This document shows, one piece after another, positions 1 through 6,900 of a stretch of DNA of 7,123 nucleotides. The translations under genes and the position numbers were made by a program. Each line of letters opens with the position of its first letter. The stretch's first letter is position 1. The notes beneath the pieces were generated by a model that saw only the letters and a list, made by a program, of their open reading frames with translations, made no database searches and was not told the origin of the DNA. Source of the DNA: an uncultured bacterium (GTDB lineage Bacteria; Bacteroidota; Bacteroidia; Chitinophagales; CAIODY01); NCBI GenBank assembly GCA_903871715.1, contig CAIQHW010000217.1:1-7123 (forward strand). Reading direction: 5' to 3'.

Positions 1-1
1 C

Positions 2-493
2 GCTACCATCAATAATTGGATGAAGTTGTTAGCCGATGATGAACCGAAACAAATCATTATCAACTCTTTGAAATATTTATCCGACCTTGAAAAAATCAAC
101 GTGTATGGTTTGGTTATTATGCCCAATCACATTCATTTGATTTGGCAAACATTGGAGTTGAACGGAAAAGAAACTGCACAAGGTTCGTTTATGAAACACA
201 CGGCACATGCGTTTAAGAAGTATATTAAAGCTGCAAAGCCGCATGAATTAAAACTTTATGAAGTAGAAGCAGAAAATAAAAACTATGAATTTTGGCAACG
301 CGATTCATTGGCATTTGAATTAAACAATCGCACTACTGCATTGCAAAAGTTAAACTACATGCACCAAAATCCATTGGCAAAACATTGGCGATTGGTTGAT
401 GAGCCGCTTGAATATCCTTACTCATCAGCACAGTTTTATGAAAATGGAAAAAATGATTTTGGCTTTTTAAAAAACTTGATGGATGTGTTTTAA
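2..493 (+). CDS. IS200-like / REP-associated tyrosine transposase (RAYT, Y1_Tnp), 5' truncated by window
   Basis: This is a single-strand DNA transposase of the HUH Y1 superfamily, which nicks and rejoins hairpin-bearing DNA ends. Numbering from the in-window ATG at 20, the HUH metal-binding motif is seen as MPNHIHLIW (H37, H39). The probable catalytic tyrosine is Y113 in LNYMHQNP, the position where the family usually has YIHxNPV. A typical YPYSSA segment follows at 132-137. The frame stays open to the window edge, adding ATINNW before the ATG, and the preceding beta-strand normal for the family is missing. The true start is therefore outside the window and the ATG at 20 is internal. The C-terminal end looks complete and no frameshift is visible. 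A perfect hairpin follows the stop codon, as is common for RAYT genes. Whether it is an autonomous IS or a domesticated RAYT cannot be decided without the left flank; the single adjacent hairpin favours RAYT. Confidence 0.88.
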   Translation, partial: ATINNWMKLLADDEPKQIIINSLKYLSDLEKINVYGLVIMPNHIHLIWQTLELNGKETAQGSFMKHTAHAFKKYIKAAKPHELKLYEVEAENKNYEFWQRDSLAFELNNRTTALQKLNYMHQNPLAKHWRLVDEPLEYPYSSAQFYENGKNDFGFLKNLMDVF

Positions 494-509
494 ATTTATT
501 TAACTAATT

Positions 510-533
510 GAGGTTCGTGGGGACACGAACCTC
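510..533. repeat. Perfect palindrome (REP-like hairpin) downstream of the transposase
   Basis: The arms GAGGTTCGTG (510-519) and CACGAACCTC (524-533) are perfectly complementary over 10 bp, with a GGGA loop. The hairpin begins 16 bases after the transposase stop codon. It is followed by GGCAATAG rather than a T-run, so it does not look like an intrinsic terminator. RAYT and IS200-type transposases recognise such imperfect or perfect hairpins as substrates, so a REP-like element or the right end of the mobile unit is the best reading. That function is inferred from family knowledge and position. No second copy is present in this window. Confidence 0.7.
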
Positions 534-588
534 GGCAATAGATGAAGACATCAGTGCAGATGGTTTTTTCAATAATCGCTAAATTTAT

Positions 589-646
589 TTGTTGAATCGA
601 AGCTGCGTAAAGCGGCTTTGGTTCTGCCTAATTCAACAACAAAGCC
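589..646. other. Overlapping inverted repeats, possible folded element
   Basis: Three complementary pairings overlap here. TTGTTGAAT (589-597) pairs perfectly with ATTCAACAA (631-639). GGCTTTG (614-620) pairs perfectly with CAAAGCC (640-646). AGCTGC (601-606) can pair with GCGGCT (612-617) through one G-U wobble. The first two interleave in a pseudoknot-like order, while the second and third compete for 614-617. AGCGGCT (611-617) is also the exact reverse complement of the AGCCGCT core that recurs in the downstream array. No gene, promoter or T-tract accompanies it. It could be chance structure in AT-rich DNA; no known RNA family is recognised. Confidence 0.3.
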
Positions 647-726
647 ATATAACAACCACCCAATTATTTTCAAGGTTAAAGGATTTTTTCCCCATTTCTC
701 TATCCTTTCTAGCCATCCCCAAACAA

Positions 727-1209
727 ATTTCGTCTATTCATTTGTGTTTTTCGGCAATACAACATCGCATAGCCGCTGTTCGTAAATGAATTACCGCAAT
801 ACTATATCGAACAGACGCTATCCGTAAATGAATTGCTGCAATACTATGTCGTTTTGCCGCTATTCGTTTGTGCATTACCGCAATACTATATCATTTAGCC
901 GCTAAACCATATTGAATTGCCTAAATACTATATCGCATAGCCGCTATACTATATTGATTAGCCGCTGTTCATTTAAGTATTACCACAATACAAGAACAAG
1001 TTGCCGCTCTTTCTTTAGGTATGGTTGCAATACTACATCAAATAGCCGCTGTGTGTAATGGTAATAGAACAATACAATATCATCTTGCCGCTATTTCTTT
1101 TAGTATCGCAATAATACCAAAACAGGTTGCCGCAATTCACAAATGAATAGCCGCTATTGGATGATGCAATGCCGAAATTCATTCACAAGTTGCCGCTATA
1201 TGTTTTAGG
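727..1209. repeat. Degenerate 21-bp tandem array, 23 units, strictly phased (42-bp dimeric higher-order repeat)
   Basis: The motif CCGC or a near variant recurs exactly every 21 bases from 731 to 1193. Exact CCGC occurs in 13 of 23 units. The hexamer GCCGCT occurs at 772, 856, 898, 940, 961, 1003, 1045, 1087, 1150 and 1192, all in the same 21-bp register, so no net insertion or deletion has shifted the phase over 483 bp. Two unit types mostly alternate. Type A has a variable triplet and then about GCCGCTATTCGTAAATGA. Type B contains ACCGCAATACTATATCG. For example, 769-810 and 811-852 match at 34 of 42 positions. The alternation slips around 937 and 1126-1147, where extra A-like units sit. Weaker heptad-like units may extend left to about 685. 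The array lies between the 3' ends of two convergent genes. It is not a CRISPR: there are no conserved repeats with unique spacers. It is not recognised as any named repeat family. Confidence 0.9.
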
Positions 1210-1384
1210 TATGGTAAAAATCAAAAACCGATTTCCCATTTTTCTTCACACAAATATTCTTACTATAGTTGAGGAAGGAAAATTTGTATTTAATGGCAAC
1301 ATCGCAACAATGGCAAAGAGCTTAGTGTGAGTGGATTAGCGCCTGTTGATTTTAGGAGTTTGGATTAATCACTTTGCTGGATAA
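1210..1384. other. Non-coding tail between the array and lpd, nothing recognised
   Basis: After the last clear array unit the 21-bp register is lost. The sequence is ordinary AT-rich intergenic DNA up to the lpd stop codon. The only ATG-started frames are about ten codons long. No hairpin with a T-run was found downstream of lpd on the minus strand, so the lpd terminator is either weak, rho-dependent or supplied by the array itself. Confidence 0.5.
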
Positions 1385-2770
1385 TTACAAATGAATTACT
1401 TCGCCATAAGCTGCAGCAGCAGCTTCCATTATTGCCTCACTCATGGTTGGATGTGGATGAATGGCTTTAATAATTTCATGACCAGTAGTTTCTAATTTTC
1501 TTGCAACAACCACTTCGGCAATCATTTCAGTAACGTTAGCACCAATGAAATGTGCGCCTAACCATTCGCCATATTTAGCATCAAAAATTACTTTTACAAA
1601 ACCTTCTTTTGTCCCAGCAGCACTTGCTTTTCCGCTTGCGCTGAATGGAAATTTTCCGACTTTGATTTCATAACCAGCTTTTTTAGCTGCTTCTTCTGTC
1701 ATTCCTACAGAAGCAATTTCAGGTGAACAATAAGTGCAACCTGGAATGTTGTTATAATCAATTGGTTCGGGATGATGACCTGCAATTTTTTCTACACAAG
1801 TAATTCCCTCTGCACTTGCAACATGCGCCAATGCTTGTGTTGGTAGCAAATCACCTATCGCATAAATACCAGCCACATTAGTTTGATAAAATTTATCTAC
1901 CACCACTTTTCCTTTTTCAGTTTTGATGCCCAATGCTTCTAAACCAATGTTTTCAATGTTGGCTGTTACGCCAGCAGCACTCAATAAAATATCTGCTTCT
2001 AACACAATTTCACCTTGCGGCGTTTTTACTTTTGCTTTTACACCAGTGCCGCTTGTGTCAACACTTTCCACCGATGATGAAGTATATAAAGTCATGCCTT
2101 GCTTTCTGAAATTGCGTTCCAATTCTTTTGAAACATCAGCATCTTCAACAGGTGTTACTCTATCAGCAAATTCAACAATCGTAACTTTTGTTCCCATCGC
2201 ATTGTAGAAATAAGCAAACTCCACACCAATAGCACCAGCACCTACAACTATCATGGTTGCTGGTTTTGAGGGCAATACCATAGCTTCACGATAACCAATT
2301 ATTTTTTTGCCGTCTTGTTTTAAGTTAGGTAATTCACGACTTCTGCCGCCAGTTGCTAAAATAATATGCTTGCCTTCCACGATAGATTTTTTTCCATCAG
2401 CAGCAGTTACTTCAACTTTTTTTCCAGGAATTAATTTAGCTGTGCCAGCAATTACTTCAATTTTATTTTTCTTCATCAAAAACTGAATACCTTTGCTCAT
2501 GCCATCTGCAACACCACGACTGCGTTTTACTACTGCTGGAAAATCTGCTTTTGCATCTGTAACACTCAAACCATAATCGGCTGCATGATTCATATATTGA
2601 AACACTTGTGCACTTTTTAATAAAGCTTTTGTAGGAATGCAACCCCAGTTTAAACACACACCACCTAATTCTGATTTTTCAATCACCGCAGTTTTTAAAC
2701 CTAATTGCGAAGCACGAATTGCAGCAACATAGCCACCTGGACCACTACCGATAATAACTACATCAAACAT
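1385..2770 (-). CDS. lpd: Dihydrolipoyl dehydrogenase (E3)
   Basis: This FAD flavoprotein reoxidises dihydrolipoamide with NAD+ (EC 1.8.1.4) in pyruvate and 2-oxoglutarate dehydrogenase complexes and in the glycine cleavage system, in the cytosol. At 461 residues it has normal family length. The N-terminal FAD dinucleotide fold carries GSGPGG (8-13). The redox disulfide is C39/C44 in GGVCLNWGCIPTKAL. The NAD fold has GAGAIG (177-182) with an acidic E200 after the second strand, as expected for NAD+ rather than NADP+. The second FAD motif GIYAIGD ends at D307. The C-terminal dimer-interface motif HPHPTMSE supplies the catalytic pair H440/E445. All key residues are present, so it should be active. 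The start is the only ATG fitting the family N-terminus, and no Shine-Dalgarno is seen, as is common in Bacteroidota. It lies 96 bp downstream of the J-protein gene. No E1 or E2 genes are in view. Confidence 0.97.
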   Translation of the reverse strand: MFDVVIIGSGPGGYVAAIRASQLGLKTAVIEKSELGGVCLNWGCIPTKALLKSAQVFQYMNHAADYGLSVTDAKADFPAVVKRSRGVADGMSKGIQFLMKKNKIEVIAGTAKLIPGKKVEVTAADGKKSIVEGKHIILATGGRSRELPNLKQDGKKIIGYREAMVLPSKPATMIVVGAGAIGVEFAYFYNAMGTKVTIVEFADRVTPVEDADVSKELERNFRKQGMTLYTSSSVESVDTSGTGVKAKVKTPQGEIVLEADILLSAAGVTANIENIGLEALGIKTEKGKVVVDKFYQTNVAGIYAIGDLLPTQALAHVASAEGITCVEKIAGHHPEPIDYNNIPGCTYCSPEIASVGMTEEAAKKAGYEIKVGKFPFSASGKASAAGTKEGFVKVIFDAKYGEWLGAHFIGANVTEMIAEVVVARKLETTGHEIIKAIHPHPTMSEAIMEAAAAAYGEVIHL

Positions 2771-2866
2771 AATGAAATGATTTTTTGATTTTTAAAATGG
2801 CTGTAAAGGTAAGGAAAACACTCATTTTAAATAATGCACCACAACGAATTTTAGAAGCAGAAAAAA

Positions 2867-3856
2867 TTATTCAAACGAACATTTTTTCATCACTTTCCAA
2901 CCATAAATGCCTGTGGCAAATTCATAATTTACGGTAGAATAATGCACCAATTTTTCGGGCTCGATAAAAAAGCGGATGTAAGTAAAATCGGCATAGGCAC
3001 CATCTTTCAGCAATATTTCGGTAGTTTTATCAGCAATTCGAAAATGATATTTTTCTTCATGCAAATTGAAACTGAAAATAGAATTTGACACAAATAATAG
3101 GTTACAAATCAACGGTGCAATCCCAAAAACAATCATACTCCAATGCGATTTAATTTTTGCTCGAAAATAAAATTGCCACAGCAAAAAACAGATGAGAATT
3201 GATAGCCCGAAAAGCAACAAAATGTAGCGCATGTAAATCATGGTGGGCAAACAAAAATTCCAAAATAGCAGCACATTAAAAATGGTGAGAAACACCAATT
3301 GAAAATCATAAAATCGAAACGAAAATTTGATGGCTTCAAAAAATTGGGTGTGATTAAATTTGCTGCGAATCCGCCATCCTTCAAGCATATAAGGAATCAG
3401 CATCGTTAAAAAAATCAAACAAATCAACCATGCTTTTTTGCCCAGCCACCAAAAAAATAAAGTGGGCAAAGCAATGGGCAAAATCATGGATAACACAATG
3501 CCCAAATGGTCAACAATAATATTTAGCGCATTCAAATAGCGATATTCATCTGATTGAATATAATCGCGATAGCGCATCTCTGCTTGCTTTCGGGCTTGTT
3601 CGTTGGCGTGTTGTTTTTCTTGTTGCCACTCATGCCAATAAGTTTGTTGAGCAGATTTTGTGGTGGGTTGTGCATGATATTTTTTCAAAAAAACAAAGGC
3701 TTCATTCAACAATACAAACTGTGCATGTGCCTTTGGATGCGGATTTACATCGGGATGATACAGTTTTGCTTTTTGCCGATAGGCTTTAATAATTTCATCC
3801 AACGAAGCATTTTCGCTTACTTCTAAAATGGTACAATATTGATGAAATTGGAGCAT
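2867..3856 (-). CDS. J-domain (DnaJ-like) multi-pass membrane protein
   Basis: Residues 1-60 form a J-domain: a tyrosine/leucine-rich helix I, a basic helix II (AYRQKAKLYHPDVNP) and the invariant HPD at 34-36, then NEAFVFLKKY as helix III. J-domains stimulate the ATPase of DnaK/Hsp70, so a co-chaperone role is likely. A charged, glutamine-rich linker (about 70-105) follows. Next are about five hydrophobic segments near 112-138, 141-158, 183-205, 208-230 and 238-258, and then a soluble C-terminal tail of about 70 residues. There is no Gly/Phe region, no zinc-finger repeats and no DnaJ C-terminal substrate domain, so this is a class C (type III) J-protein, not DnaJ itself. It would tether DnaK to the inner membrane; the client is unknown. 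The start at 3856 places the J-domain at the very N-terminus. The gene begins only 21 bases after the T-run of the upstream terminator, so how it is transcribed is unclear. Confidence 0.85.
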   Translation of the reverse strand: MLQFHQYCTILEVSENASLDEIIKAYRQKAKLYHPDVNPHPKAHAQFVLLNEAFVFLKKYHAQPTTKSAQQTYWHEWQQEKQHANEQARKQAEMRYRDYIQSDEYRYLNALNIIVDHLGIVLSMILPIALPTLFFWWLGKKAWLICLIFLTMLIPYMLEGWRIRSKFNHTQFFEAIKFSFRFYDFQLVFLTIFNVLLFWNFCLPTMIYMRYILLLFGLSILICFLLWQFYFRAKIKSHWSMIVFGIAPLICNLLFVSNSIFSFNLHEEKYHFRIADKTTEILLKDGAYADFTYIRFFIEPEKLVHYSTVNYEFATGIYGWKVMKKCSFE

Positions 3857-3877
3857 GAAGCGGTTTTCGGGTTGTGT

Positions 3878-3913
3878 AAAAAAGTTTGGTAAACTTTAAA
3901 GTTCGCCAAACTT
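3878..3913 (-). terminator. Intrinsic terminator after the M1 peptidase gene
   Basis: On the minus strand the outer arms AAGTTTGG and CCAAACTT (3906-3913 and 3882-3889) pair perfectly. Two weak positions follow (one G-U, one mismatch), then the self-complementary AACTTTAAAGTT at the centre. A run of six T follows on the minus strand (3883-3878). The element begins eight bases after the stop codon at 3922. The plus-strand side has no T-run, so it acts in the minus direction only. The stem is AU-rich, so termination may be incomplete and read through into the J-protein gene. The near-perfect 32-bp palindrome could also be a protein-binding operator. Confidence 0.72.
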
Positions 3914-3921
3914 CTCTGCTT

Positions 3922-6900
3922 CTAAAAACTTCTATTCAATCCAATCACCCAGCGCAGCTTAAAATAATCTTCGCCAAATGGTGGACGATTTAAGAAAACA
4001 GGAAAATCAATTCTAATGGTAAATGGTTTTATGGCATCTAATTTTCCCCAACGCTTAATGGTGAAAGCTGCGCCCAATCCAGCATCCATGCGAAATGCCG
4101 AAATAAAATCACCCACAATATTATTGTTCAAACTATCATCAAAAACAATGCAACCGCCATCAGCAAAGCCATACACATCGGCTTTCAACCAGTTGCGAAA
4201 AAACTTGGGATGAAATTTTATGTAGTCTTCAAAATCAAATTCAACACTGCCCGAAAAGCCGCTTCTGCCTTTGTTTGTAAAATATTGTGTGCTGCTATTT
4301 GCAAATTGTTCCACTGCCAAATAAGCCACATAGCCGCGTAGGTTCAAGCCTCCGCCCATTTGAAAATGCGAAGTGGTAGATTGATATTGCATCCAATCAT
4401 TTGGAATGTAACCAACAGAACGAGTGAATTTATTTTCTGCATTTTCTTCGGGCGAAGCACCTGCTAAATACAAAGCTGATTCATTAGGCATCATGCCCGA
4501 TCCCAGCCTTCCAAAGGCTCTGGTGCGAATTTGAAATTTCTGCCAACGGGTGTGATTAATTACCGTCATTTGCAAAAAACTATAAGGTTGCCAATGCACA
4601 CTATCATGATTTGTGGAGCCTGCTCTGCCTTCTAATAAAATTTTTCCATTGCCCGAAAAGTAGGCGTAGTAGTGCTCCCAGCCTGTGTTGAAGCTTAAAT
4701 TGTTTTCTACCTGACGAATGTTGGGCGAATAATAAGTTTGCAATTTACCATTTTGGTCGAGCGCATAAGTGTATTGATTGAGCTGCGAATTATTCAAAGC
4801 ATTTTCTAATCCCCAATCGTTGGCATTGAACAAATAACGCTTGTCAAATTGTTGCATGAATTTGGTGTTGATGAAAAATTTATTTTTTGCATTCGCTTGA
4901 ATTGTCCATTGCACTTTGTCTAAGTTCAATCCATCATTGATTTGAAAATGTTCCTGAAAGCTGCTTCCCTTCAGCAGTTTGTCAGTTGGATTTTGAATAT
5001 CAAAATTGAAACCAACATATTTCAACCAGCTTTGTTTATCGCTCAAATAATTTACACTGCCCACGTTGCTTGCTACGCCAGTATTCCACCAAGCTGATAA
5101 AGAATAATTGTGTTTGTAATTCATCAATGATTCATCGTAATGAATACCCAACTTAATTCCATCCACACCATTCCACCACACATCAGGGCGAATCTTTTGA
5201 AGCTTGTAAGTCCAATCCTGTGGCTGATTTAAGCCTGCATCAAAAATTGTTTTTGAATTGTCTTGATATGAATTGTTAGTCATGTCTATGTCAGCCAAAC
5301 GATGTGAAGTGTCAATTTTTACATCATCCAATTTACTGTTGAGCTGCACATCAAACGAATATTTTTTTCTGAATTTTCCCCATCCCCACCATTTTGGTAA
5401 AACCGTTGCCGAAGTATTTTTTACAAACCAAGTGTTTGGAATGTAAAAATTGTATCGTGTTCCATTTTTTGAAATCACTTGTAAATCAATAGGCATCTGC
5501 ATTTCACCATCACGTTTCAAAGTGATGCGATATTTATGGTCGCCTAAATTTTTTACTCTGCTCACTTTGTAATCAATCGTTTTTGCAGTTTCCATCCACT
5601 CATCAAAAAACCAATTCAAATCAACTTTTGTGGATTGGTGAATGCTTTGGCGAAAATCTTCGGGATACGGATGACAGATTTTCCATTGATTGAAATAATG
5701 CTGAAACGCTTGCCAGAACAGTGAATCACCCAACACATATTGTAAGTTGAACAACATGGTAGAAGTTTTGAAATAAACATTTCTATATCCGCCATCATGA
5801 TTTAATGCGCCATTAAAATCATCGCTATGAGTGTTCAAAGTTGCTGTTGGATTGTGCATCGCATCATTGATGTAGCCATTCATCGTTTCAGAATTTCTAA
5901 TCAAATCTTTTTGTTTAAAACGATTCACATACCACGATTTTGATTTTGGAGTGATGCGATATTTTCCGTCCAAAGCCTCACAGGCATTGGTGTTCAGGAA
6001 TTGTGTGAATCCTTCATCCAACATCGCTCTGTAAGTTTCGTTATTACCGACCATGCCGAAAAACCAATTGTGACCAACTTCATGCGCCAATAAATCTCTG
6101 TAACCTGGGTCGCTGCCGCCATCCAAAGTGAGCATCGGATATTCCATGCCATCCTGTGCATCAGCCACCACCATTTTCGGATAGGCATACATGCCCACGT
6201 GAGTGCTGTAATACTCAATCACACGAGCTGTGTAATCTGCCGCATTTTTCCAGCCGCTTGCATGTGCTTCTTGCACCAACGAAACAATTTTTATTCCGTT
6301 CCATTCGCTCTCTCCAATGCGATAACTTGGGTCGGCTGTGAAAGCAAAATCGTGTACGTTCACTGCATGATAACGCCAAATTTTTCTTTCAAAATTTTTA
6401 TACGGAATTAATTCTGTTGGTTTTCCATTCGCATTTTTTTCTTGTTTTTTGTTGATGAAATTTTTGATGTCTAATTGTTTTCGCAAATCGTTTGTAAAAA
6501 TTTCACTTTCATTTTGCAACCAACCTGTAGCTTCTAAAATATAATTAGAAGCAAAATTTAGCGACACATCATAAGTGCCATAATCGCCGTAGAACTCTTT
6601 ACCCATGTGCTGTTGAACATCCCAGCCAAATTTGGCATCGTACACTGAAATACGTGGATACCAATGAACACCATCATAATGACGATGGCCAATTTCATCT
6701 TTGTAACCAGCCACATCAAACTTTTTCATGCGCCTTCTTTGGCTTCCATTATCCCAATAAGTTTTGAATTTTATTTTGAAAGAAACTGAATTATTTGGTG
6801 CTAATGGTTTTTGTAAATACACCTTCAAAATTGTGTTATCCAATTCTGTTTTTAAAACTTGATTGTCTGCAAGTATTGATTCTACTGCTGTTCCCAAGCC

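Noticed and set aside
510..533. Intrinsic terminator of the transposase gene
   Set aside because: The stem is strong but neither side is followed by a T-run, so a REP-like hairpin is the better reading.
589..639. attC-like integron recombination site (GTTGAAT ... ATTCAAC)
   Set aside because: Both ends fit GTTRRRY and RYYYAAC, but the order is reversed. A true attC begins with RYYYAAC and ends with GTTRRRY. No integrase or cassette is present.
589..789. 66-codon plus-strand open frame
   Set aside because: It runs from the inverted-repeat region into the first array units and ends at an array TGA. It has no ribosome binding site or recognisable domain, and its tail is simply translated repeat.
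727..1209. CRISPR array
   Set aside because: All parts of each unit are related to the other units, with a 21-bp period and no constant repeat separated by unique spacers. No cas genes are present.
1923..2207. Plus-strand open frame opposite lpd
   Set aside because: It is a shadow on the opposite strand of a clearly real lpd gene, with no domain of its own.
2804..2831. Bacteroidota-type promoter for lpd (minus-strand TACCTTTA with TTTA 16 bases upstream)
   Set aside because: The -7 box matches TAnnTTTG at 7 of 8 positions, but the -33 box is poor and the spacing short. In such AT-rich DNA this is not enough.
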